64,000 nucleotides of DNA, from NCBI RefSeq assembly GCF_028858725.1, contig NC_084761.1:27930501-27994500 (forward strand). Reading direction: 5' to 3'. The notes under the pieces are model-generated. The model ran no database searches. It was not told the DNA's origin and saw only the letters and a list, made by a program, of their open reading frames with translations. Of this stretch, positions 51,201 through 62,090 are shown piece after piece (within the stretch, counting starts at the first letter, position 1; every line of letters starts with the position of its first letter). Source of the stretch: Colius striatus. Lineage: Eukaryota; Chordata; Aves; Coliiformes; Coliidae. The position numbers and the translations under genes are program-made.

Positions 51201-52493
51201 AAATCCTTTTTCCTTCTGTAATTGCCTATCTTTCTTTTACTGTCTTTCCTTGCTGAATTCCTGTTTTTTTGTTTCCACTTTCTATAATGCTTTTCCTACT
51301 TTCTGCACCACCTTCAGCTAATTTTATAGTCACCTGCTTTAACTCATAAAATTCAGAGACCTGCACCCTGGCCCTTGCTGTCCTGAGATCACTCATCCAT
51401 TACTCTTGAGCAAAAGGAGATTTTATCTCCTTTCTCTATGGCCCAGGCTACAAACAGGATGTGCAGGATGGGGCAGAAGTTCATGTATCAATACAAGAGG
51501 GGCAAGAGAATGTTTTCTTACTGAGAAACAGTAAGAGAGGTGTCATCTTTCTCACCCAAGCTGGCTTTGCCATCTGATTCCCTAACTGTTAATGTTCCCT
51601 CTGCTGTGTTAAGGCTGCTGCTTTAACAGCTCTTATCAAGCTTTCTTTCAGGTCTCCTTTCTCTTATTAGCTTGAGGTTTATGGCTACTGTGGGTTGATT
51701 ACAGCCAGCAACTAAGCATCCACATAGGAGCTCAGTTGGTTCCCCCCAGTGGATTGAGAGAGAGAATAGGAAGGCCAAAAAAAAATTTAAAAAAATTAAA
51801 AAATGTGGGTCAAGACTAAGTCTGATAAGTGATTGAAAGTGGCAGGAGTCAAAGCCCCAGGTGATGCAAAGGCAATCTCTCGTCAGGTAGCCTCTGTGCA
51901 ACAGCTACCTTGGAACATGAAACTTCCTAGTTTTTATTGCTTACCATGAAATTATGTGCTATGGGATATCTCTTTGGACTACTCAAGTCACTTGTCCTGA
52001 CTGTGCCCCCTCCCAATTTCTTGCCCACTGCAAGCCTGCTTTCTAGCGCAGAATGAGGAAGAAACAGTGGCCTTGACAGCGTGCAAGCAGTGTTCAGCCA
52101 TAGCTAAAACATTGCTATGTTATCAAGCCTGTTTCTGCTGCAAATCTGAAATATGGCACAATATGTGCTGCTATGAAGAAAGTTAAATTCATCCCAGACA
52201 GACCCAGTACAAGAGTCACAGTGGGTCTGCAGCAGAGCCTCTTTGCTCTTTGTATCTTGATGTGTTTAGAAGTGATGTTATTGTGGTGCTGAAATATTTG
52301 CAAGAAATGGGAAGACAGTGTAGTACTTCTTGGAGAGTCCTGTAGTTTCCATCATGACCTCTTGGAGGATAGCTTCCCTTCAGAAACCTTTGAACAGTTT
52401 TGTGAAGATGTTTTGGACCGAGGTGAGGCTCTGATCCAAAGTAACCCTTCTAAACTAAATATGATGGCGATATGAGGTGTTTCAGCACCGACC
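48276..52493. other. unique AT-rich DNA, no gene recognised
   Basis: No gene recognised. Contains a T/G tract (48706-48751), A runs at 48584-48593 and 51777-51785, and otherwise unique sequence. Confidence 0.6.
48706..48751. repeat. T/G-rich low-complexity tract
   Basis: GTGGGGTTTTTTATGCTGTG is followed by GGGGTTTTTTGTTTTTTGG and nine T's; GTGGGGTTTTTT is present twice. Low-complexity repeat. Confidence 0.75.
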
Positions 52494-52555
52494 TCAGAAT
52501 CATAGAATTGTTTCAGTTGGAAAAGACCTTTGAGATCATCAAGACCAAACCTTAT
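52494..52555 (-). mobile_element. CR1: CR1 3' tail (group D), head to head with next CR1
   Basis: Minus-strand tail: TCAGAATCATAGAATTG, then TTTCAGTTGGAAAAGACCTTTGAGATCATCAAGACC. This is the group D 3' end, of a different subfamily from the plus-strand copy that begins a few bases to the right. Only about 60 bp remain. Confidence 0.87.
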
Positions 52556-52562
52556 AGATAAG

Positions 52563-53336
52563 CAGGTAGATAGATGGTGGTAGTGCAGTGGATGTGGTTT
52601 ATTTCCATTTCAGTAAAGCATTTGACACCATCTCCCACAGCATCCTCACAGCAAAAATGGGAAAGTGTAGGCTGGATGATCAAGTAGTGAGGTGGATTGT
52701 TAACTGGTTGAAGGGAAGAAGGCAGAGAGTTGTGATCAACGGGGCAGGGTCTAGTTGGAGGCTTGTAACTAGTGGATTCCCTCAGGGGTTGGTGTGGGGA
52801 CCAGTACTGTTCAATATATTCATTAATGACCTTGATGAAGGAACAGAGGGCACTATCTGCAAATTGACTGACAATACTAAACTGGGAGGAGTGGCTGACA
52901 CACCAGAATGCTGCGCTGCCATTCAGTGAGACCTGGACAGGCAGGAGAGCTGGGCGGAGAGAAATCTAATGACATTCAACAAGGGCAAGTGTAGAGTCTT
53001 GCATCTGGGTAAGAATAACCCCATGTATCAGTATAGGCTGGGGAATGAACCCTTAGAGAGTGGTGTAGGAGAAAGGGACCTGGAGGTCCTGGTGGACAGC
53101 AGGATGAGCATGAGCCAGCCATGTGCCCTCGTGGCCAAGAAGGCCAATGGCATCCTAGAGTGTATTAGAAGGGCTGTGGGCAGTAGGGCAAGAGGGATTC
53201 TCCTTCCCCTCTACTCTCCCCTTGTGAGACTGCATTTGGAATATTGTGTCCAGTTGTGAGCCCCTCAGTTCAATTAAGAGCTGCTGGAGAGAGTTCAGCA
53301 CAGGGCCACAAAGATGATGGAGTGGCGCATCTCCCT
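52563..53336 (+). pseudogene. CR1 group B reverse transcriptase remnant with mutated catalytic motifs
   Basis: RT remnant of the CR1 at 52563. The frame running to 52929 holds motif A as [11 protein letters not shown] with His (codon 52606-52608) in place of the catalytic Asp. It continues through [20 protein letters not shown], motif [14 protein letters not shown] and motif C as K-L-T-D-N-T-K-L; the second Asp of F-A-D-D is Asn (codon 52873-52875). A TGA at 52927-52929 replaces the Arg expected before D-L-D. The next frame (52969-53259) has [14 protein letters not shown] and K-K-A-N-G-I-L-E-C, and stops at a TGA where Trp is expected. The stops are probably decay after insertion; the catalytic changes are shared with 38960 and are probably older. 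Confidence 0.93.
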
Positions 53337-53716
53337 TATAATGAAGAGCTGGGGCTCTTTAGCCTGGAGGAGACTGAGGGGTGATCCAGTTAACATTTAA
53401 AAATATGTAAAGTGTGGGTGTCAGGAGGATGGAGCCAGGCTCTTCTCAGTGATGTCCAATGATAGGACAAAGGGTAATGGGTATAAGCTGGAACTTGAGA
53501 AGTTCCAAAGAAATACAAGGAAGAATTTCTTCACTGTGAGGGTGACGAAGCACTGGAACAGGCTGCCCAGATGGGTTGTGGAGTCTCCATCTCTGGAGAC
53601 ATTCAAAAACCACTTGGACGAGTTCCTGTGTGACTGACTCTAGGTGGTCCTGCTCTGGCATGAGGATTGGACTACATGATTTTTCGAGGTCCCTTCCAGC
53701 CCTTGAGATGCTGTGA
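52563..53716 (+). mobile_element. CR1: CR1 LINE (group B), 5'-truncated, with complete 3' tail
   Basis: About 1.15 kb on the plus strand, from just before RT motif A (AGATGGTGGTAGTGCAGTGG) to the 3' tail CTTGAGATGCTGTGA at 53716. It matches the minus-strand copy at 38960 over the shared RT part and the copy at 47875 over the 3' UTR. The 5' truncation point differs from that at 38960, which argues for independent retrotransposition rather than segmental duplication. It lies head to head with a group D tail at 52494-52555, with about 7 bp between. Confidence 0.95.
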
Positions 53717-55263
53717 TTATGTGCTGAGCCATTCACTGTAGGCTAAGTTACTTTCTGATGTTAAATAACCTAAAAGCTAAGGTGCTGGCTTTCAATCTTT
53801 TTAGACATTTAATCTTAACTCATTTTGTTTCCAAAATGGATGACCTTGTTTCTGTAGCTACTCATAAAGGGATCTGTTATAATTTGTGAAAACTATGCCA
53901 GTTCGTATTAAAAAACTCCATCAGACTTCATGACTGTATTCTTAATGAAGCAGCTGCACAGATGTTGGGATACCATTTATGTACATTACTTAAGGGTGGA
54001 GACTAGTCTCAGTTGTCATTCTCAGGTTTGGTATGGTGAGTGTTGCTGTAATGTATTATAACCAACTTAACCTGCCTGATTTAGCCATTACCCCTCTTCC
54101 TTAAGGTTGTGATATTGTTAATGTTTTTAAAGTCATGGGGTTGGGCAAAGAGTACAGGAAATGCCTTTAGAACAAACAAAAGTGCCCAAGGAAGGTTGTC
54201 TGAATTGCTAGATGGTATTTTTTCCTTGCTACTTGGTACTTCATCTGTGGTGTAGTTGGGACGTGATTTCTATGTTGGTATCTTTTAAATGTCAGACGTT
54301 TTTAAACTAGTTGTGGTAATGCGATACTATGGTGACATTTACCACCGGCAAGGAGCATTAGTCTGAGGATCCTAGCCTTCTATAGCAGGCAAGAGGTGAA
54401 CTTTGAAAACTTTCCTCTTTAGGAGGTGCCAGTGACACCACATATGCTGATACTCTGGATGCAACACTGATCCGTGTTAGGATCAGTTAGCTTTCAGTTT
54501 TCCTTTAGTCACATAAGCAAATTTAAACCCCAAATCCAGAGTTTACAAAATGCTGAAAATGAGAAACAATGCCAGTAAATCCAGCTGTCTTTCCATGTGG
54601 CACTGTAGCTTCTTAGGCAGCTATGTCTGTCTTGCCCTGCTGGGTTTGGAGGTATCCATGTGGGACTGAGAAACGATGTGTACAACCAAAAGTAAAGAAA
54701 AAAAAAAATGACTGTCTGTCAGCCCTTGGAAATAGAAGTGTGGGCACGACAAAGAACCTAGTCCTGTAGAGAGAAATCTAACTAGAAGTCTACAAAACCT
54801 GAAAGAAGGAAATATAGCTCTAGATGCTGAAAATGACCAACCTGGAGAGATGCTCAAGGAAAGTTTAACTGTTTAAAAGAGAATTGACTTCCAAGAAAAC
54901 AAAATGAGTTAGAACAATATGTAAGTACTCAGAATTCCTGGAAATAATGAAAGGCTAATACATTTTTGTCCTCTGTCTAAATATCAAGGACCAGTAATTA
55001 CCAAACGACCTCTGCATCTATGTCTGTGATTTTGCACATGCTCACTGACCCCTAAAGTGCGGGATTTTGCACACCTGATTGTGCATGTAAAATATCTTAT
55101 AGGATAATATGCTTTTTCTTCTACATTTTGCTCTGGGAGGTACAGCAGAAGTGAACAAGCTCCATAAGAAATACCACCATCTATAACCTAAATACCAAAA
55201 CAACACGCAGCTCTGTGGCCAGAATGTAAACATCCATATGAACTGATGCTTCTTAATATATAG

Positions 55264-55335
55264 TCAGGTATCAAAATGGATTGATAGGTATCAAAATAAA
55301 TTGGTATCAAAGTTCATAGGTATCAATGCCATAGG
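55264..55335. repeat. degenerate GGTATCAA minisatellite, four units
   Basis: GGTATCAA occurs four times within about 70 bp (units start near 55267, 55287, 55303 and 55319), separated by AT-rich spacers partly alike (ATGGATTGATA, ATAAATT, AGTTCATA). Degenerate short tandem repeat. Confidence 0.7.
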
Positions 55336-58300
55336 TTTGCTAGTGGGAGTGTGTACAACCAATGTGTACCCAGTAATTATTTATTGGCTAGCACATCAAT
55401 AGGAATAACATCCTATTAAGCTTACCAGAAATGTGTGCACCACCCCTAACACAAACATCTGAAGAGTCTGTGCTTGTCAGTCAGGTGGAGAAACTCTGGC
55501 CTCTGCTCCTTCTTGGAACAAAATGTTCCTTGATCTTGCTGACTTTTAACAATTACTTCTTCACAGTTTTATACCTTTTCATGGCAGTATTTGTCTTTCA
55601 AGTCTGTGAGTTACTGCTTCCAACTAAAAAATTTCACTTCAGTCTTTGTTTTTACTTCTTCTTACTACTTTTACTATTTCTCATCTTGCATTGTTTTAGC
55701 TTGCTTATTTTCTCACAGTTCAACAATATTTTTTCCATAAAACTGAGCCAAGGTCATACCTCCATGATTCATAGAACTGGTCCTCAACCACAGAAATATG
55801 AACTCCTCAGTCATGGGTCTGGGTTCAATTTACAGAGAGGAGATGGCAATAGCTCAATATGTCAGAATTCCTGTTTAACTACACTGACTTGTTACATCCT
55901 TTACATTTACTGGGGATGAATGTTGAATGGTCAGACTTATTAGGAGATGTCCCACTCTTGATGAATGATGAATGAATTTACAACTTGGAGAACCCCTAGG
56001 TGCTTTAGTGATAGTGCACTCATGAAATAAGACCAGACTATGACTTTCATTCTTCTTGGGACAACCCAGACCCATGTATATAGATATGATGTTCACTTAG
56101 TCTCCAGCATCTGTATTTTATTTCTGTACCTGAAAACATCTGTGTCCATATTGCTACAGACAATTGCTTTTCTTTTAAAGAAAAAAATGTCTGAGAAATG
56201 CAACTTTTTCTTCTAATTTTACTTTTCTTACCACAGTCCCATTTACATTTACCTTAAGGTACTTTAATACTAACCAGACATCTTGTCTGTAACCTTTCTG
56301 ACCTTCCTAAATGGTTACTCTGAAGTTAGAAGGCTTTGTAATGTTCCTGAAAAGGTACTAGGTTATTAAATCAGGGAGAGCTTTTATGAATAGAACTCTC
56401 ATAGAAGACATGTTGTTTTCCTATCCTTTTCTTCCATATTAAATGGTGATGTTCTGGTGACATGAATCTTTCCATCCTCCTCCTTTGCCTCATGTTGGGT
56501 TTGTATTGTCAAATTGTTTTAGACAACACAAACTGAGTTCCTTTTAGATTAAACTAAACCAAAAGGCAGGCTAGAGGAGCACGTTTAAAGTGTTTTAACT
56601 GATAATGGTCATCCAGTGCAGGAGACTGGGGTAGAGCTACTATAAAGGATTTCCCCTTCACTCCAGAAAGATCTGGAACTTGTGTTTTTGGTTTCCAGCA
56701 ACACCTATATTGCTCTTCAGACTTGTTCTGTTTGTGCTGCGCAACTTGCTAATGGAAGTGTAGCCACAATTATGCCATATTCTCATCCACCTAAAAAAAG
56801 GTATTACACTGAGGTTTGAATTCTAAATATGGGCTTCAATATTAGCATTTTGGTGCTGTTTTCAACAGAATAACATTTTAAGAAATGATAGCCTACTAGC
56901 TCAGTTTAGACCTTTACCATCATTAATAAAGCCTACTGAAAAATACAAGTCATCAGCACAGTAGTTGTGTGTCTTAGTCCTTCAAGCAGATGATTAATAT
57001 TTGGCACTGGTTTAGTCCTGATATTATCAGATGTGTGTGACGGAAGCAGATGGCCTAGGAAGTCTCATGAAAGAATGGCTAAAAGAGATCTAGTCAGTGT
57101 TCTGGAAATGTACCTAGGAGGCCAGAGAAAGAGACTACTTAAGCCTGTTCAATCCAAGCAAGCCTAGACACAAAGCCTAAATATGGAGGGCTGAAACCTA
57201 ACAGCTTGATGAATGTCTAGACAGCTGTTACAGACTGCGATATGTTTCTAACTTCGAGCTGGCTGGGAAGTCCAAATCTCATTCAGTCGTAGGATACTCA
57301 CCCAACGGGAAAATCGGGAAGGCTTCCTGGTAAAAACTGCTTCAGAATCAGGGTGCTCTAGCTCAGCTAACCATTCTGTATTTAGTAACCAGGGGACCAC
57401 CAGTATGATGATTTTGCATGGCTAACAGAGTCCAAGTGACTCCTGTCTCTTGCTGCTGCTGGGAAGAACAGCTGCTAGGAATGGAAACAGCATAAGGAAC
57501 ATCCAGAAGGAACAGAAAAAGAGGAAATAAGAATTAAAATGAAATAAAATACATGAGATGGGTTTTCCTCAATTAAAGGAAGAATTTTGATGAGAAAAAT
57601 ACATTGACTGAAGCAGAGTAACCTCTGAGGGAAAATGTAATTTGTGTTTTGGCAGAGAGATCTAGCTTGTGATTTCTGGTGAAGAGATAGTTTGAAAAGT
57701 GCTATTTACTTTGACCATGTAGATTATAAATATATTAGTAAAGTGTTGTTATGCTTTAGGAAGGAGTGACTCATCAGATTTTGGGTTCAAACTAGTGCAT
57801 TTTCCAGGAAAATTTGTATAGCCAGATCCTCCTTTGAAGTAGAAAACCAATTTGCAGATTGTTTTCTTAGTTGGATTTTGATATGTTAACAATCAATTTT
57901 CTCTTGAAAATGTTATTACTGTGTTCTGTACTAATGAAATTCTGCAGCTCATCTACTGTGTTTCCTGTTTATCAGAGGACTTTTTGTTCATTCGAGGTTT
58001 AGTTGTAATCATGACATAGATTTGGATGTTAAAGTAAAATCACTACAAGGGTCTGGAGAACCTGGAGTGAAAGAGTTTGAATATTCTTCTGTTCTGGTCA
58101 TCAACTTTTGTTTTCCTTTTAGTTAGTAGGATTTAATTTATTTGACGTTTAATTCAATGTATGAAGGCTGGCATCAACAAGTATGGGAGAACACCTTTGA
58201 CCTGGTCTCATGGGGCAAATTTAATATTACACAAAGTATGTCAAGAAGATTCTAATAATTATGTCCCAAAATTAGGGTAAAAAAGATGAGGAGAAGCACC

Positions 58301-58595
58301 TCAAACCCGTCACTTTTATATTTTATATATATTTTTCAGAACTGCCACTGCAATACCAAAACAGAAGAATTAGTCATTCCTAAGTCTGGCACCTAAAACG
58401 GTGAAGAATAAGACTGCCTTTCCCCATGAAATGTACCAGTCAGCAGTTCTTACATAGATGAAGAAAGAGAAAAGTGTCAGAAAATGAGGACATTCCAAAC
58501 TCTGGATCATACCTTCTGCACATCCACTCAGGAACATTTGGTGGTTTATCATTTACCACTAAATTATGTATGCTCCCTTCTGGTTTGGGTTGTTG

Positions 58596-58682
58596 GAGTT
58601 TTTTTGTTTGCTTGTTGTTGTTTTTTTGGTGGCTGGTTGGTCGGTTTGCTTTGGTGATTTTGTTGGTTTGGGTTTTTTTTTT
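58596..58682. repeat. T/G-rich low-complexity tract
   Basis: Irregular TTTG, TTG and GGTTGG units ending in ten T's. No A occurs over long parts of it. Low-complexity sequence with strong purine/pyrimidine imbalance. Confidence 0.8.
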
Positions 58683-58971
58683 CTATATGAGAGAGGAAGA
58701 CCTGATGCTCAAAGTCCTGTACTTTATAGTACAGAAAAAATAAATGCAAATTTTTTTTTCAAAACACAAATAGAACTCCTCAAATATATTTAAAATTATA
58801 TTTATAGGATGATTTTTGGACTATCAGGAAAAATCTGTGGGTTTTGTAATTAACAAAAATGGGTATACATTTTAAACAGACTGACGTGATACTTGAAGTA
58901 TAGGTTCTGTTTGTGTGGCCAAAAATTTATATGCACATATAAAAGCGATAACACGGTACAAGGACTTGAAC

Positions 58972-59084
58972 ATGTGTTAAGGAGTAATATCAAGAGGAGA
59001 ACCAACTCATAACCATTTAAATCTTAATATGTGTTAAGGAATAATATCAAAAGGAGAAGACCTCATAACCTTTTAAATCAAAAT
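58972..59084. repeat. imperfect 57-bp tandem duplication
   Basis: Two head-to-tail copies starting ATGTGTTAAGGAGTAATATC (58972) and ATGTGTTAAGGAATAATATC (59029). Both continue with CAAGAGGAGA or CAAAAGGAGA, CTCATAACC and TTTAAATC. A few substitutions and a 1-bp length difference separate them, so the duplication is not very recent. Confidence 0.88.
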
Positions 59085-59708
59085 TTTAGATACTATTATA
59101 GTACCTATATAGATAATAGATAAATATATAATAGATAATATTATGATATTTGGATACCATAATAGTCCATTTGATGCCCCTGGATCTAAATATGTTTGTA
59201 GAGGTACTGAGTGTGTCTGGCAGGCAGTTAACTGTCTTCATAGCAGCCTGTATGGTATTGGAAGTACTGGACAAAGAAAAAAATTGTTGTTTTTTGCTTT
59301 GTTTTCACACCCACCTGAGAGCTGAGTGTAGATTTTTTTTTTTCTTTTCTGGAAGACTTTATGAATTTAAAAATATCTACATTCTTTATTGCTGTCTGTG
59401 AGCTTCTTCTGGTCTTATCATACTGAAAAGGTGCATGGGGATACTCTGATTGGGATCTGAAGGTTTCCAAAGTTTGGGTTGCTTGTTCACTCATGCACCA
59501 GTCTATGAGTTCTTCTCTGGCAGCTCTCTCTAATCTCGATGCAATAGCAGTCTCTCTTGATTTCTACTGTGCTGGTTAAATCACAGCTTTCATCCTTTTG
59601 TGATCCTCTTTGATGCTAAAAGAAAAAGAAAATTGGAAGGACTTCTCTGAATGGCAAAGAAGGGAATTGTTGATGACATAGCCACTGCTTGCCCTGTGAG
59701 TATTTGCT

Positions 59709-59746
59709 GCATCCTTCAGTTTAATTTGCATCCTTCAGTTTAATTT
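59709..59746. repeat. exact 19-bp tandem duplication
   Basis: GCATCCTTCAGTTTAATTT occurs twice head to tail with no mismatch. Likely a recent slippage or repair event, perhaps polymorphic. Confidence 0.9.
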
Positions 59747-62076
59747 GCTTAACATATGTAATTAATTAAGAAAGTAAAAAGTGATAGAAATGTATTTGTG
59801 TAGTGAGCCTCTGTAAATTAGTGATAAACAATTTGATACTGCAGGATGCTAGTGCTTTCTCTGTGGGACTAATGATCTCTAAAGCCTCAGCAGTTGTTTG
59901 TGGAGCTCATCATGTTTACCTATTAAAATGAAGTTATTACATTTTGCTGCAGAAATCTTAGAATGCTCTTGGCACTACTTGTATTTGGCTATGAATTTCT
60001 GATCATGAATAGGATCTAAATGTTTACGTGAATCCTGGTGGACAGGACCTTGTGTTATGGGTAGATTCTCTTCTAGCTTTAAAGGGTGTTTGTAGAGTCA
60101 TGGAGGATTCAGCTGAACTGTCAGCAGTGCAGGGCATTCTGCAACCTGAAATTTAACAGAATTAACCTTCCCCACTTTTTTAATGGGTTTTTTTTTTTTG
60201 AATCCTCACTTGTCTGATCTTTCTCAAGTGTTGTAAATGGCAACTGTGTGAGAGAATTTTTGAAGTGCAATGCATTTTATGGGAGTCAAGAAATTAAGGT
60301 GTTGTCTTCAAAACTTGACTTAACATTTGGTGTGCACACTTCTATGTAATGTCATTGAAAAACATAACGCTACTCTTGAGGACTAGAACCTTCAGGGTTA
60401 AAATAAGATTAATTTGTTGAAATTTTTTTGAAACAAAGGTGAAAGGTGTCTCCTAAAGGGTGGAGATGATTTAAAATGCTTGGACTTAATAGCTAGAACT
60501 TGTTGAGAGATAGATTTAGCATGCACAGGTGTGATGCTCACATTGTGTACAGTTTGGGTAGCTACATATGCAGCTACTGAATCTGCATGCACAATCAATA
60601 CATTTTTGTATGTGAAAACCTTTAAATATGAAAAATTTGGAGGCTAAATGGAAAGAATTTTCCAAATTAAGCACAAGACTAAGCCTTCATTTTCCTATAC
60701 AGCATTCTTGCTGTTTTTCTTCCCTCAAACTATTTGAAGGAAACTGATAATCTAGTTGCAGTCCAGGCACATGGTTACTAGTGTCATCTGTACCCAAGAG
60801 ATAAGTGACGTAACCTTAGTGCAATGAAAAAAAATTGCAACTTCACTTGTTTCTTGCAAAAGTCTTGTGGGTTTGGAGTGGGGTTTTTTTGTTCTTTTTT
60901 TTTTTTTCTTGAGGAAATTAATGTGGTTTGTTGTCACTATCAAACAATGTACCATACCTAATCTCTCAGAAAATGTGTTATTTGTTGTTTTTTACAAGCT
61001 GTGGCCTACATATACAGGAGATTTTCTTATATGTAGAACAAAATGATTTCTCAATAGTGAAATGTAAGCTGAATGTACTGGTATTATTAATACAAGGTAA
61101 AAAGAGAAAAAAAAAGATATTTGTTGGCATCTTGTGTCTGTAGCATAACTAGCAAAAGCCTTACTCAGGCCTCAAATATCAGTGTCATTTTAAAAAATGA
61201 GTCAAGTGTTAAGAGCTTTTCCCTGCAGTTTTTAAAAAAGTAGTATAGTCAGAACAGAATTAGTAAGTACAAAGATATGAGATATAAAGGTTTAGCCCAA
61301 AACTTGGGCTGAAATGTGTATTCTCCATCCCTTTTATTAAAGTTGAGGCATTGTGCCACTGAGTGCATACAAGTCATGGAGCAGGATGAGAACAAGCAGG
61401 CCCTTTGGCTCTGTAGCACAGTGTTGTGAAATTCAGCTTGGAGAAAGTGGAAGCATCTAACCAGTCAGTAGCCCTAGACCATTGCATCTGGCTTCACTGG
61501 ACTGAAGCTAAAGCTGGGACCTTGTTATGCAAACTAAAGCAGTGCAGATCATGCCAAAAAAAAGAAGAGCTGCAGATCTTCAAGGAATGTTGCAATCATG
61601 CAGGGAGGTACTAAATAAGTTTAGACTATTCCAGAGCCAGATAAATCAGAAAGCATTTGATAAACTACATTTTTAGTCTTGGACACTAAAGTCCTTTGAA
61701 CCTAGTCTCAGAAACCTAGCACTTTTTTTTTTTTTCCTTTAGGTGTGCTTATGCTCTAACACCTGGCTTAAATTTTCACAAGAGTTAAATGTGTCTATTT
61801 TTGTGCTATGAAGTGTAAAGAGGGTTAGTGTAGCAAACACGTTGCTGAGTATGAGTTCATTTGGTATATATGCTAGAAATTACATGCAGCTTTTAAACCC
61901 CCTGTCAACTAATTCCTTCTCTGAAGTTCAGGCTGAGATGGTCTTCAATCACAGTGCAATGTGTTGTGTTTGATACATCAATTCAGTAAAAAAGAGCATA
62001 CAGTTTGCATGGCAATGGCTAAATAGAATTCTCTCCAGTTATAAAACAGGAAAAAATCCTAGCTCCATGTAAGTTA

Positions 62077-62090
62077 ACCACTTAAGTGGT
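62077..62090. promoter_or_regulatory. 14-bp perfect palindrome with paired NKX2-like sites
   Basis: ACCACTTAAGTGGT is its own reverse complement and contains the NKX2-class homeodomain core (TTAAGTGG) on both strands, overlapping at TTAA. A short palindrome can arise by chance; regulatory use is only suggested. Confidence 0.25.

Noticed and set aside
52494..53716. Twin-priming (5' inversion) of a single CR1
   Set aside because: The inverted left piece is a 3' tail of another CR1 subfamily, not an upstream segment of the right-hand element, so two separate insertions explain it better.
38960..53716. Segmental duplication as the origin of the two matching group B CR1s
   Set aside because: The 5' ends differ, the similarity seems confined to CR1 sequence, and flanking DNA does not look alike by eye; separate insertions are favoured, pending alignment.
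55431..55919. 162-codon frame, the longest outside transposons, with a hydrophobic Leu/Phe-rich middle
   Set aside because: It translates a T-rich tract, so apparent membrane segments are a composition effect. A frame of this length is plausible by chance in 64 kb read in six frames. No domain, splice context or homology seen.
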